Positions 50,110 to 59,537 of a stretch of 64,000 nucleotides of DNA are shown here, piece by piece. This DNA comes from Candidatus Villigracilis affinis. Lineage in GTDB: Bacteria > Chloroflexota > Anaerolineae > Anaerolineales > Villigracilaceae. A program made the position numbers and the translations under genes. The stretch covers positions 372,001 to 436,000 of the forward strand of contig JADKEA010000020.1 of assembly GCA_016718275.1 (NCBI GenBank), read 5' to 3'. Under the pieces are notes generated by a model. That model saw only the letters and a program-made list of their open reading frames with translations, was not told the DNA's origin and did not search any database. Numbering within the stretch: the first letter of the stretch is position 1; every line of letters begins with the position of its first letter.

Positions 50110-53100
50110 TTATTTGTTCCTCAGGCTATCGACCATCTTCAAGAACAATTCAACGATTTTCGGGTCGAAGTGCCTGCCCGATTCTGATTTTACATAATTC
50201 AGCGCTTTTTCGAAAGACCATGCCTTACGGTAAGGGCGGTTTGAGGTAATGGCATCCCAGACATCGATGATGGCGAAAAGACGCGCCACGAAGGGGATTT
50301 GCTCGCCTTTCAATCCTTGCGGGTAGCCAGTGCCGTCCCATTTTTCGTGATGGCAATAGGGGATATCAATCGCAGGGCGCAGGAAGATAATGGGGCGGAT
50401 CATGTTATAGGCATATTGCGTATGTTGGTGCATGATCTCCCATTCCTGTGGGGTGAGGTCGCCGTTTTTGTTCAGGATATGGTCAGGAACGCCCATTTTG
50501 CCGATGTCGTGCAACAAGGCACCACGGCGCACCTGAATAATATCGGCTTCACTCAAGCCTGCCAGCTGTGCAAGTTTGACCGTCCATGCGGTGACGCGTA
50601 GGGTGTGGCCTTCTGTTTCTTTATCCCTGAGTTCCAGTGCCTTGGACCAGCCTTCAATAGTGGCATCGTATGCGAGTGAAAGTTCGAGATTCGATTTTTC
50701 GAGGTTCTCGAAAAGCTGGGCGCTATGAATGGCGATGGCGGCCTGGCCTCCGAGTGCTTCAAGGAAATCGAGCCATTCCTGGTCGGGGGAGAACGCTGTT
50801 TTGTTGTACACCTCAAGGATGCCGCACACCTGTCCGTTGGCGATCATTGGGACGATGTGACAGCTTTCGAAGCCTTCCTTGATCGCGATCTCGCGATACA
50901 TGCGGTCTTCTGCGTTTTTGAGATTTGTTACCTTGACCATGCGGCGTTCGATGATGGCTGTGTTTGCAAACCCATGGTTCAGTTTGGGATTCGCGTTTTC
51001 GATCTCCTTGTGATGGAAGCCCTGAGCGGTGGCGTATTCGAGCATGTGGGTGACTGGGTTGTAAAGCAGGGTTGCCGCTGCATCCACTTTCATCAAGGCA
51101 ATGGCCTGACTGATGAGCATGTTGAGGGTGAGGAGCAGGTCCATGTTCGAGTTGATCGCTGTGTCGATCGAGCGTAATGCCTGTACGCGTTGCAGCCGCG
51201 AAAGCGCATCATCATAAAGCTTTGCACGCCGCAAGGCATTGCCGACCATTTCACCAATGGCGCGCAGCAGTTTTATTTCGGCGGCTGTGAACGGCCCCAG
51301 CGCGGAATCTTTTGCGCGGGCGCACAGTAGCGTGCCGATGAATTCCTTTTCGGATTGCAGAGGCACGATCACGGTCGGACCAATGTTCTGTGTATTTTTT
51401 ATTGATGGTGACCTGAATGGGTCGTTGGTGAAATCGAGTGTGATATAGGGTTCGAGTGTTTGCATGATGCGCCCGCTGATGCTGTTCTTGCTCTCGAATT
51501 CCAGGCCTGTGTTGCCGCCAAGTAAGCCGCTTCCAAGGATGTATTTAAAGTGGATGCGATCTGTTTCGAGCAGAATGAGCGCATTGGCGTCTGAGTTGAA
51601 TGTCCCCTGCATCTGCTCCAGCACAACGGGAATCATTTCCTGTGCGGTTTGTGCGGTGCGTAAATGGGAGGATATTTTAAACAGAGCTTCCAGTTCCTGT
51701 GATTTTTCAATGATCTCTTTTTCAGCCAGTTTGCGTTCGGTGATATCTTCCTTTACGCTGACGAAGTGGGTGATCTTTCCATTGCCGTTGAGGAGCGGTG
51801 AGATCAGCACATCCTCCCAGTAATATTCGCCGTTCTTTTTCTTGTTTTGAAGTTCACCATGCCAGACCCTGCCCGAAGTGATACTGTCCCATAATTGGGT
51901 GTAGGTTTCAACGTCTGTATTGCCAGATTGAATGATGCGCGGATTATTGTGAATGATGTCTTCGAGCGCATATCCGCTTATCTGAATGAACTTCGGGTTA
52001 ACGTAATTAATATTGCCATTGAGATCGGTAATGACCACTGAAGCCGGGCTTTGCTCCACAACGAGAGATAGCTGGCGCAGCCTTTCGTCCGACTGCTTTT
52101 TTTCGGTGATGTCGATCATGATCCCAAGCAGTTTGATAGGTTGATCGTCTTCCAGCACCACTTTGACCGTATCACGCAGCCAGACAACTCTTCCATCCGC
52201 GGCGATCATGCGATACTCAAGTTCAAAGGAGCTTTTCATCTTTGCTTTGGCGGCACAAAAATCCACGGTTGATTCGCGGTCTTCGGGGTGAATATGGTCC
52301 ACCCAAAAAGTCGGGTCAGTGATCCACTGTTCGATGGGATAACCCAATAATTGCTCTGCCTGCCTGCTGACAAAGGAGAAGGACAATGCGTGGATGCCAG
52401 ATTCCCAAACGACCCCATCGACATTTTGTATCAGGGATTCGTAATCCTGCTGCATCTTTTTCTTGATTTCCTCGGCGTTCTTGTGCTGGGTGATATCGTG
52501 GAGGATGACAGCGAATTGTTTTGGCGCAGGCGAAAAAGCACGTACTTCAAAGTGCTTTTGAAGGTTTTTGGAATATTCCTCGAAATGCTCGGGTTGACCA
52601 TCCAAGGCCACCCTGCCATATCGTTCCACCCAGCTGGACTCGGCATCTGGCAAAACTTCCCGTAAGGTTCTTCCGATAATACTCCCTGCCCTTAAACCAG
52701 TGAGTTTTTCAAAGGCCGGGTTAACGATCAAAAAGCGATAATCCACAGGTTTTCCGTTCGCGTCGCAAATGATGTCGTGCAGCGCGAATCCATCCATCAT
52801 TTCCTCGAAGAGCAGGCGATATTGCCCTTCACTGGTGCGCAGGGCAGCTTCCGCTTTCTTTTGTTCGGTAATGTCGAAGAAAATGGTGGTGAATTTACCT
52901 TGAACCGGTCTGGATGTTGAAATATGCTTCCACGCCTTCAGACGGTCTTCATAGAGTTCAGTGACGATGTGGTCGTCATTCAAGTGTTCTTTCCAGAAGG
53001 CGTTGATGTATTCTGCGGGCATCTTGTAGATTTCCGTCGCCAATTTGCCAACGGCCTGTTCATGGGTTACATTGGCGATGCGTTCATAAGCGGGGTTGAC

Positions 53101-54297
53101 TTCCAGTATTCTATAATCCACAATCTCGCCCTGTTCATCGTAGACCAGTTCGTTCAATGCCAGACCTTCTTCCATGGTATTGAATACCGTACGGAGTTTT
53201 TCTTCGCTTTCCCTCAAGGCATCCTCGGCCTTTTTCTTTTCGGTAATCTCATGGCCGCTTCCCAAGATGCCGACAGGATTCCCGTCTTCACCACGGATCA
53301 GCACGAACGTATCCTCGCTCCAAAAAGTTGTGCCGTCTTTTTTGTAGTATTCCAATTCCATTTTGGCGGATGATGTGCTGTTTATGTTTTCAGGCGCGAG
53401 AGCCGATTCAATGATTACCTGGGCCCGCCGCATGGAATCGGGGGTGAGGTTTTGATCCAGCGGCAGATACCGCAGCTCGAGGGGAGTAAATCCGCGCAGC
53501 CGTGTGACCGATGGGCTGGTGTAAATTGGTTTGAAATCCATATCCATCAGCCATACGGTGTCCCTCATGTTTTCGGTGATCAGGCGGTATTGGGCTTCGC
53601 TTTTTTCAAGGGCTTCCTCGGCCTGCTTTTTTTCGGTCACATCCTGCATTAGGGAAAGTACGTAGGTTCCGCCTTCCAATTCGATCAACTCGCTGTCGCA
53701 AATGCAGAAGACTTCCCGCCCGTCCTTTGCATGCAAGAGCAATTCCATTTTTGTTACGCGGCCCAAGGATTGCAGGTCCTGTTTCAATCGTGCACGGTCT
53801 TGCGTGCTGATCCAGCCGATCTCGATCGACGTCCGTCCGATCACCTCATCACGTGTGTATTTGGAAACTTCAAGGAATTTTTGGTTGACATCCAGATACC
53901 TCCCCTCCTCCAATGAGGCCAGGGTGGCCATGACCGGAGAAAGATTGAAAACCCTGGAAAATTTTTCTTCGCTGGATGCGATCAGTTCATGATTCTTTTG
54001 GATCGATAAGATCAGTTTCTCCCTTTCCTGAAAGCGTTTTTTTAGGTCATGGGATGTGAGGTAAATACCTGCGATTCCTACCAGCCAGAGCACACCATAC
54101 CCCCAAAATAAAAAATTCAAGTGTGAAACGTGCTGAATTTGATGAAGCGAATCCCCCCTCATTGTTGTTTCCGAAGGCTCAAAGCGCACCCAGTTAATGT
54201 TGAACCATACAAGGCAAATGGTGATGACTGTCCACCCAGCCAATGCCGCTAGAGTGTAGGAGCGTCCCCTAAAAAAGGAATCGTCGGTTTTAGTCAT
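50110..54297 (-). CDS. Multi-PAS, GAF and HD-GYP cyclic-di-GMP phosphodiesterase-type sensor
   Basis: 1395 residues. Two N-terminal membrane helices (about 15-37, 60-82), six PAS domains (about 107-225, 235-355, 365-480, 490-610, 620-745, 750-870; each ends with the DITEKKxAE-type signature), two GAF domains (about 890-1040, 1055-1190) and a C-terminal HD-GYP domain (about 1210-1395) with HDIGKMGVPD and HHEKWDGTGYPQGLKG. HD-GYP enzymes hydrolyse cyclic di-GMP. All metal and GYP residues are present, so activity is likely. Each PAS looks different, so several signals could be integrated. SD GAGGTAA before ATG 54297. Confidence 0.92.
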   Translation of the reverse strand: MTKTDDSFFRGRSYTLAALAGWTVITICLVWFNINWVRFEPSETTMRGDSLHQIQHVSHLNFLFWGYGVLWLVGIAGIYLTSHDLKKRFQEREKLILSIQKNHELIASSEEKFSRVFNLSPVMATLASLEEGRYLDVNQKFLEVSKYTRDEVIGRTSIEIGWISTQDRARLKQDLQSLGRVTKMELLLHAKDGREVFCICDSELIELEGGTYVLSLMQDVTEKKQAEEALEKSEAQYRLITENMRDTVWLMDMDFKPIYTSPSVTRLRGFTPLELRYLPLDQNLTPDSMRRAQVIIESALAPENINSTSSAKMELEYYKKDGTTFWSEDTFVLIRGEDGNPVGILGSGHEITEKKKAEDALRESEEKLRTVFNTMEEGLALNELVYDEQGEIVDYRILEVNPAYERIANVTHEQAVGKLATEIYKMPAEYINAFWKEHLNDDHIVTELYEDRLKAWKHISTSRPVQGKFTTIFFDITEQKKAEAALRTSEGQYRLLFEEMMDGFALHDIICDANGKPVDYRFLIVNPAFEKLTGLRAGSIIGRTLREVLPDAESSWVERYGRVALDGQPEHFEEYSKNLQKHFEVRAFSPAPKQFAVILHDITQHKNAEEIKKKMQQDYESLIQNVDGVVWESGIHALSFSFVSRQAEQLLGYPIEQWITDPTFWVDHIHPEDRESTVDFCAAKAKMKSSFELEYRMIAADGRVVWLRDTVKVVLEDDQPIKLLGIMIDITEKKQSDERLRQLSLVVEQSPASVVITDLNGNINYVNPKFIQISGYALEDIIHNNPRIIQSGNTDVETYTQLWDSITSGRVWHGELQNKKKNGEYYWEDVLISPLLNGNGKITHFVSVKEDITERKLAEKEIIEKSQELEALFKISSHLRTAQTAQEMIPVVLEQMQGTFNSDANALILLETDRIHFKYILGSGLLGGNTGLEFESKNSISGRIMQTLEPYITLDFTNDPFRSPSIKNTQNIGPTVIVPLQSEKEFIGTLLCARAKDSALGPFTAAEIKLLRAIGEMVGNALRRAKLYDDALSRLQRVQALRSIDTAINSNMDLLLTLNMLISQAIALMKVDAAATLLYNPVTHMLEYATAQGFHHKEIENANPKLNHGFANTAIIERRMVKVTNLKNAEDRMYREIAIKEGFESCHIVPMIANGQVCGILEVYNKTAFSPDQEWLDFLEALGGQAAIAIHSAQLFENLEKSNLELSLAYDATIEGWSKALELRDKETEGHTLRVTAWTVKLAQLAGLSEADIIQVRRGALLHDIGKMGVPDHILNKNGDLTPQEWEIMHQHTQYAYNMIRPIIFLRPAIDIPYCHHEKWDGTGYPQGLKGEQIPFVARLFAIIDVWDAITSNRPYRKAWSFEKALNYVKSESGRHFDPKIVELFLKMVDSLRNK

Positions 54298-54370
54298 GAG
54301 TTACCTCAGTACCAATCATTAAGAATTTTGGCTTTTGGTGGAGATTGTGTGAACAAAAACGCCCTTTGGC

Positions 54371-54399
54371 AGTATAGCATTATTGACACCAAGCGTAAA
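54371..54399 (-). promoter_or_regulatory. Promoter of the PAS/HD-GYP gene
   Basis: TTTACG (54399-54394), 17-base spacer, TATACT (54376-54371) on the minus strand; +1 near 54364 gives a 67-base leader with SD. Confidence 0.5.
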
Positions 54400-54428
54400 T
54401 TGACATTCGTCACCCCTTCATGTAAACT
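54400..54428 (+). promoter_or_regulatory. Promoter of the hydrolase-synthetase fusion gene, leaderless
   Basis: TTGACA (54400-54405), 17-base spacer, TAAACT (54423-54428); the +1 by spacing is 54435, the A of the ATG. No SD is present. Confidence 0.6.
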
Positions 54429-54434
54429 TCCTAA

Positions 54435-56906
54435 ATGGACATAGACTTTGATCTGTACCGCCACGAAATTCGAATTTCATCAGATCCTCTGGTGCGCCTC
54501 TCGGCGATCGATGTTTCGCCCGAGCTTCCAAAACGGACTCTAATATTTATTCACGGTTTTGGCGGCAAGGCTGAGCAATGGCAATATCAAATGCAAAAGT
54601 TTGCATTGGATAACCGCGTCATTGCATTGGATCTGCGCGGACATGGACTCTCCGACAAGCCGACTTCAGGCTACGACATGCCCCGCATCCAACTGGACCT
54701 TGAAACTGCACTGACACAGTTGAAAGTATCCACGCCTTTTGTTTTGATCGGCCACTCCTTCGGCGGCGCAGTCGTCACAGAATATGCCCTCAATCACCCC
54801 GACCATGTTGAAAAATTGATCATCATTGCCACGGCGGGTGAATTCAAACTCAAACCCCTTTTCAAACTTGCATTAAATCTCCCCGCTTCGGTGCTGCGTT
54901 TGGTCGGTCTCTTCACCCGCAGATGGCTGCATGCGCCGCCTCATGCTCTCAGACCCTTCTACCTCGAAAATCTTTCACAGTGGGTGGGCTGGGACCGATT
55001 CAAGAAATTACAGGTCCCCACCATGGTCATTCGCGGACACCGCGACCTTGTCTTCGATCGTCCGCTGTTCGAGAAGGTGGCAGGATCCATTCCCGATGGC
55101 GAAGATGTCGATATCGGCGTATCAGGCCACATGGTCATGTTGGAGCGCCGCGAAGCGGTCGATCGTGCCATTGCCCGCTTTCTCAAAGGTGAGACGAAGA
55201 AATCCTGGCGCGATGATTCTTCTCTGATCGTTTCCAAATCTGCGCGTGACGAATTGAAGAGTCAGCGGGTCTGGCTGAATCATTACGAGAACGGCGTGCC
55301 CTACACGGTGGATGTGCCGCGCATTCCAGCGCATCACCTGCTGCGTTCATCGGTGCGTAGATTCCCGAACCATACCGCCATCTTTTTTGAAGGCGCAAAA
55401 CTGACCTACCGAAAATTGAATCACGAAGCGAATCGTTTTGCAAATGCCCTGCTCGCGCAAGGCATCGGCAAAGGCGCACGCGTGGTTTTGCTTTTGCCGA
55501 ACGTGCCGCAAATGGTGATCGGGTTTTACGGCGCGCTGAAAGCGGGCGCGGCGGTTGTTCTCATCCCGCCGATGATCGAACCCGAGGAACTCACACGCCA
55601 GGTCAAGGAATCCGATGCGAGTGTGCTGGTCACGCTTTCGATATGGTCAGGACTTGCCAAACAAATTCAACGTGATGCGGGCACGCCCCACCTGGTGTTG
55701 ACCGACCCCGCCGAATATCTTCCCCTGCCGAAATATCTCATCTCGCGCTGGCGCAACCGCGGACTCGACGTGCAAAACGCTTTACACTGGAATCGCTGGC
55801 TTTCCGCGCAAAGTGATAAATCACCCGCAGTGGATGTTCAACCCGGCGATCTCGCTGCCATTATCTTCACGGGCGGTACCACGGCGCAATCCAAAGGTGT
55901 GATGCTTTCGCATCGTAATCTGGTGGCGAATGCACTGCAAACCCGCCATTGGCTGCCCGACGCAGAAGAGGGCCGCGAAAGATTTTTGTGTGTCGTGCCC
56001 TTCTTCCACAGCTACGGCATGACTGCCGCATTGAATGTCCCTGTTTCGCTTGGCGCAGCCTTGATCCTGAAAGCGCAATTCCAGACTCTTGAAGTTTTGA
56101 AGACCATCAAAAAATATAAGCCGACCATCTTCCCCGGAACGCCCAGCATGTATGTGGCGATCACGAATTTTCGCGGCGTAAGAAAATATGGGATCAATTC
56201 CATCAAGGCTTGTATCAGCGGTTCAGCGCCTCTGCATGTTGAAGTTCAGGAATCTTTTGAGAAACTCACCAAAGGCAAACTCGTCGAAGGCTATGGCCTA
56301 AGCGAAGCCTCCCCGATCACGCATGCCAATCCGCTTGGAAAGAATCGCAAAGTGGGCAGCATTGGCGTTCCGTTGCCTTCCACGCATGCCGCTGTTGTTG
56401 ATTTGAAATTGGGGCGCAAGGAAGTGGAACCCGGTCAGATCGGCGAACTGGCCGTGCGCGGTCCACAGGTGATGATGGGCTATTGGAAAAATGAAGCCGC
56501 CACACGCGAAGTCCTCACTGACGATGGTTGGCTGCTGACTGGCGATGTGGCTCAAATGGATGAAGAAGGCTATTTCCGCATCATCGCTCGCAAGGCCGAT
56601 ATGTGGTATCCCGAAAAGCCCGGTGCGCCTGCCTTCCCGCGTGATGTGGAGGAAGTGATCTACGAAATTCCGCAGGTCAAGGAAACTGTGGTCGTCGCTG
56701 TGGCGGGGCATCCTTTTGCTTTCGTTATCGCGGGCAAAGAGAAGCCGAGCGCAGAATCGGTCATCGCGTATTGCAAGCGCCGATTGCCCCCGCATCTTGT
56801 TCCCCGCTTTGTGATTTTCATGGATGATTTTCCACGCACGTTTATCGGAAAAGTTTTAAGACGCGAGTTGGCGAAACGTTATGGGAAACAAATTGCAGGA
56901 GAGTAA
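54435..56906 (+). CDS. Alpha/beta hydrolase fused to acyl-CoA synthetase-like AMP-binding enzyme
   Basis: 823 residues. Residues 1-255: alpha/beta hydrolase with nucleophile S108 (GHSFGG), probable D204 (GHRDLVFD) and H232 (SGHMVML). Residues about 290-823: ANL adenylating enzyme with P-loop IFTGGTTAQSKGVMLSH (near 475), YGLSEASP, TGD and the C-terminal Lys region (FIGKVLRREL). The fusion could release a fatty acid from an ester or thioester and activate it again. The hydrolase has a Ser nucleophile, so it differs from the Asp-type OleB of OleBC fusions. No SD; leaderless promoter. Confidence 0.85.
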   Translation: MDIDFDLYRHEIRISSDPLVRLSAIDVSPELPKRTLIFIHGFGGKAEQWQYQMQKFALDNRVIALDLRGHGLSDKPTSGYDMPRIQLDLETALTQLKVSTPFVLIGHSFGGAVVTEYALNHPDHVEKLIIIATAGEFKLKPLFKLALNLPASVLRLVGLFTRRWLHAPPHALRPFYLENLSQWVGWDRFKKLQVPTMVIRGHRDLVFDRPLFEKVAGSIPDGEDVDIGVSGHMVMLERREAVDRAIARFLKGETKKSWRDDSSLIVSKSARDELKSQRVWLNHYENGVPYTVDVPRIPAHHLLRSSVRRFPNHTAIFFEGAKLTYRKLNHEANRFANALLAQGIGKGARVVLLLPNVPQMVIGFYGALKAGAAVVLIPPMIEPEELTRQVKESDASVLVTLSIWSGLAKQIQRDAGTPHLVLTDPAEYLPLPKYLISRWRNRGLDVQNALHWNRWLSAQSDKSPAVDVQPGDLAAIIFTGGTTAQSKGVMLSHRNLVANALQTRHWLPDAEEGRERFLCVVPFFHSYGMTAALNVPVSLGAALILKAQFQTLEVLKTIKKYKPTIFPGTPSMYVAITNFRGVRKYGINSIKACISGSAPLHVEVQESFEKLTKGKLVEGYGLSEASPITHANPLGKNRKVGSIGVPLPSTHAAVVDLKLGRKEVEPGQIGELAVRGPQVMMGYWKNEAATREVLTDDGWLLTGDVAQMDEEGYFRIIARKADMWYPEKPGAPAFPRDVEEVIYEIPQVKETVVVAVAGHPFAFVIAGKEKPSAESVIAYCKRRLPPHLVPRFVIFMDDFPRTFIGKVLRRELAKRYGKQIAGE

Positions 56907-56983
56907 TTAAAAATAAGGATGAAAGATGAAGGATGAGGGATGAAAATCCCCGTTCTTGTCTTGCAAAAAGGATTTTTGAGAAA

Positions 56984-57838
56984 ATGGCAATTATGGATCA
57001 GGTAACAACACATGGCGGGATTCTCGAAGGCGGGCGGTTCGTCAATTATGTGCAGCAGGGCAAAGGCGCGCCGATTATTCTTACGCATGGCCTGGCCGCC
57101 TCGCTTCATGATTGGGATGATCTTTTGCCCGAACTTGCGGCCAGCGGTTATGCGGGTTTTGCGCTCGACCTTCTTGGTCATGGCGAGAGTTATAAACCAA
57201 CCAATCATCACGATTACTCGTTTGATAATGTCTTTGATCATTATTCGGCATGGATCGATTCACTTGAGCCAACTGAGCCAATGATCCTGGTCGGGCATTC
57301 ATTGGGCGGCGGACTCTCTCTGCAATACACGCTCAAGTATCCTGAACGCGTGCGCGCATTAGTGCTGGTTAATCCGTTCTACGATATTCATCAACTGCCG
57401 CCCGTTCTGCGACTCGCGTTTCGGCGTAAATTGATCAATACCTCTCTGATCGACCGCACACCCTATCGCCTCTTCCGGCTCATGGTGGATATCACCAGTT
57501 TTAATTATTACATTGGCCATCGCGAGACTCATATCCTGCCTGAACACATTCGATATCAAACCGCGCTGGACTATAAACGCGCCTCCTCCGGGATTTACAA
57601 CATCCCGCGCTCGCTTCCAAACCTGACCTTGAGCCTGTCACAGATCAAACAGCCGACTCTGCTCCTGTGGGGTGGACGTGACCAAACCCTCGCTCCACAA
57701 TCCTTCCCGCAGATCGGCAAATTGCTTCCGAATGTCATTGATACACACGTCCTGCCCATTTGCGGACATGTGCCGCATCAATGCCACCCTGAGAAATTCA
57801 ATCCGCATGTGATGAAGTTTCTAAATAACCTTTTATAA
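56984..57838 (+). CDS. Alpha/beta hydrolase
   Basis: 284 residues. N-terminal HGLAASLHDWDD oxyanion region, nucleophile S106 in GHSLGGG, acid in GGRDQTLAP, His in CGHVPHQCHPE. Lipase/esterase or thioesterase-like; substrate unknown. It lies 77 bases behind the fusion gene, so both may be one transcript. ATG 56984 has AAAGG at eleven bases; ATG 56993 is an alternative. Between the genes are three GGATGA-type tandem units like those near 27270. Confidence 0.85.
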   Translation: MAIMDQVTTHGGILEGGRFVNYVQQGKGAPIILTHGLAASLHDWDDLLPELAASGYAGFALDLLGHGESYKPTNHHDYSFDNVFDHYSAWIDSLEPTEPMILVGHSLGGGLSLQYTLKYPERVRALVLVNPFYDIHQLPPVLRLAFRRKLINTSLIDRTPYRLFRLMVDITSFNYYIGHRETHILPEHIRYQTALDYKRASSGIYNIPRSLPNLTLSLSQIKQPTLLLWGGRDQTLAPQSFPQIGKLLPNVIDTHVLPICGHVPHQCHPEKFNPHVMKFLNNLL

Positions 57839-57840
57839 AA

Positions 57841-57870
57841 AAATCCGCCCCAAAAGGGCGGATTTTTTTA
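57841..57870. terminator. Bidirectional intrinsic terminator
   Basis: AAATCCGCCC / GGGCGGATTT, ten perfect pairs, five-base loop, flanked by A-run and T-run. Serves the plus-strand hydrolase and the minus-strand gene. Confidence 0.93.
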
Positions 57871-57885
57871 TAATTGTTAGGCGTG

Positions 57886-58254
57886 TTATGTCTTGAAAAA
57901 AGCCCGCCCGATCAAAAATCCCACAAAGGTGAAAAACACCCCCGGGGATACACTAAACATAACCCCGACCAGCGGTCCGAGCATACCGCCCAACACCATA
58001 CCAAATATCGAAAATGGGACGCCGATGCCAAAGCCGATTAAGGTTGCACGATAAGCTCCCTTTGTCTCGCACCGTCGCAGGGCGGCGATCAGTGCCAGCC
58101 CAATGAAGGCTCCACCGATGAAAAAGAAAATATAGTCCGTGATCGGCGCAGTGATGCCCGAGTTGCCAAAACGCAATGAAAAGACCAAAACCTGCAGGAT
58201 CGGGAATGCCAGGCCGATTGCCAGTGACCATAAAAAAGAAGGTTTTTTGTTCAT
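57886..58254 (-). CDS. Small polytopic membrane protein, unknown
   Basis: 122 residues, four hydrophobic helices rich in Gly, Phe and Ile (e.g. YIFFFIGGAFIGLALIAAL, FTFVGFLIGRAFF). One short cytoplasmic loop has RRCETKG. No named family recognised. SD AGAGG at seven bases. A 110-base non-coding stretch follows to the next gene. Confidence 0.7.
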   Translation of the reverse strand: MNKKPSFLWSLAIGLAFPILQVLVFSLRFGNSGITAPITDYIFFFIGGAFIGLALIAALRRCETKGAYRATLIGFGIGVPFSIFGMVLGGMLGPLVGVMFSVSPGVFFTFVGFLIGRAFFKT

Positions 58255-58364
58255 GATGTGCCTCTGTTGGAAGAGATACCTAACCTAAAAAAATCCCGCA
58301 AAAAATCATCCTTGCTGAAAGGCTGAGACCTAATTGGGTTATGAAGATCTACAGCAATGAAGGA

Positions 58365-58619
58365 TTAAATACCTGCAATATTCAAAATGGAGGATATTTC
58401 TGAAAGCATGGCGGTGAGTGTTGGATGCGATACTTCAAATTGCTGAATGGCTTCCCGCAAACGCCCGAGCATGGTGTCCCGGTCGGTCTGATTGAGCAGT
58501 TCATTGATATCCTGTTCGATCCCACGCAGGAGTTGCATGCCTTCTTCGTCCACAGAATCAACCTTCTCCAGTTCGGCATGGAGCTTTTCAAGCAGTTTCT
58601 CAAGTTCCTTGTTTTCCAT
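58365..58619 (-). CDS. DUF4404 family protein
   Basis: 84 residues, all-helical, matching DUF4404: LEKLLEKLHAELEKV, DEEGMQLLRGIEQDINELL, and the C-terminal PTLTAMLSEISSILNIAGI. Function unknown. The second ATG (58619) is chosen: AGAGG stands six bases before it; ATG 58622 is only three bases away. Confidence 0.82.
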   Translation of the reverse strand: MENKELEKLLEKLHAELEKVDSVDEEGMQLLRGIEQDINELLNQTDRDTMLGRLREAIQQFEVSHPTLTAMLSEISSILNIAGI

Positions 58620-58702
58620 CATTCACCTCTCATAAAGATCGTATTTGTTTTTGAACCCTCACCTGCCTCCACTTCAATTTTACAACGTTCTGGTGGATTG
58701 TG

Positions 58703-58960
58703 TCAGTTCAATATCTCGTTACCCGCCTGTTCGATCTCTTCGATGATCTTTTTCACCTCGACTTTCATTTCCGTGGTTGCGGAGGGAGTCATGGAGATGA
58801 ATTTGACCATGTCGCGCGACTGTCGCAACAGGTCTCGTACACCGGCGACGTATGAAAAGTTATATCGTCCGCCTTCTGTTGGAATGGGCAATTCGCGCGC
58901 CTGTTGGATGAATTTTCGGGCTAGTACAATGCGTTCAGCTGCCGGGATGAGTTTTGCCAT
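58703..58960 (-). CDS. Small conserved helical protein, unknown
   Basis: 85 residues, no membrane segment, two to three helices (PAAERIVLARKFIQQARELP, YVAGVRDLLRQSRDMVKFI, EVKKIIEEIEQAGNEIL). No recognised family. SD AAAGGAG is well placed, and a terminator stands just upstream, so it has its own transcript or reads through. Confidence 0.65.
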   Translation of the reverse strand: MAKLIPAAERIVLARKFIQQARELPIPTEGGRYNFSYVAGVRDLLRQSRDMVKFISMTPSATTEMKVEVKKIIEEIEQAGNEILN

Positions 58961-58975
58961 GTTTGCTCCTTTGGA

Positions 58976-59004
58976 ATAAAAAGGACGCAGCGTTTGCCGC
59001 GTCC
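58976..59004 (-). terminator. Intrinsic terminator (minus strand)
   Basis: GGACGC / GCGTCC with GGC...GC internal pairing, followed on the minus strand by a TTTTT run. It stands 25 bases after the stop of the next gene upstream (59029). Confidence 0.8.
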
Positions 59005-59028
59005 ATCATGATGCACTGATTTGGGAAA

Positions 59029-59442
59029 CTAATTTTGCGGAGGAGTGAACGGTGCGCCGAGGGATTCGACTGCGACCTTGGTGGTGTCGTTCGGGTCAAA
59101 ACGGACCATGGCCGGGGAACCAGGGGTGATCATACCGATTCGGATTCGGCTGACGAATGTGGTCGTCACTGCCTGAAAGGATGGGCGATCGGCGGGGTTG
59201 ACTTGCAGGGTCAGGCGTACCTGCGGATTGTCGTTCATGGAGGCACCTGTATCCTCAGCGTTAAGGATCACAGCAGGGGCTTGAATGCCGCTTTTGATCA
59301 AGCTGCTGTTTTGGCCCATGTTCTTGAACATGCGGTATAGGAAAAATCCAGCCACACTCATAGGGATAATGGTGGAAACACAAACACACAAAAGAATAAC
59401 AACTGTCAGCAAACCAGAGCCAAGAATGACGGGTAATTCCAT
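59029..59442 (-). CDS. Membrane-anchored protein, DUF3592-like
   Basis: 137 residues: one N-terminal membrane helix (about 8-36, with CVCVS), then a beta-rich domain with GIQAPAVILNAEDTG, PQVRLTLQV, TFVSRIRIGMITPGSPAMVRFDPNDTTKVAVE, which resembles the DUF3592-type beta fold. Function unknown. The C-terminal domain presumably lies in the cytoplasm. Confidence 0.65.
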   Translation of the reverse strand: MELPVILGSGLLTVVILLCVCVSTIIPMSVAGFFLYRMFKNMGQNSSLIKSGIQAPAVILNAEDTGASMNDNPQVRLTLQVNPADRPSFQAVTTTFVSRIRIGMITPGSPAMVRFDPNDTTKVAVESLGAPFTPPQN

Positions 59443-59501
59443 GGATCCATACTCCTCTTTCAGATTGAATGAACAGGCGGCATTATATCATTTGGTATTT
59501 T

Positions 59502-59535
59502 ATTGATACTCCCCCAAAAGTGGGGGAGTATCAAT
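59502..59535 (-). terminator. Perfect hairpin after the giant surface protein
   Basis: ATTGATACTCCCCC (59502-59515) and GGGGGAGTATCAAT (59522-59535), 14 perfect pairs, six-base loop, followed by AAAATA. It stands just behind the stop codon of the 1347-residue protein. Confidence 0.75.
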
Positions 59536-59537
59536 GG

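Noticed and set aside
54435..56906. OleBC olefin-synthesis fusion
   Set aside because: Hydrolase nucleophile is Ser in GHSFGG rather than Asp, and no oleA or oleD is nearby; kept only as a layout similarity.
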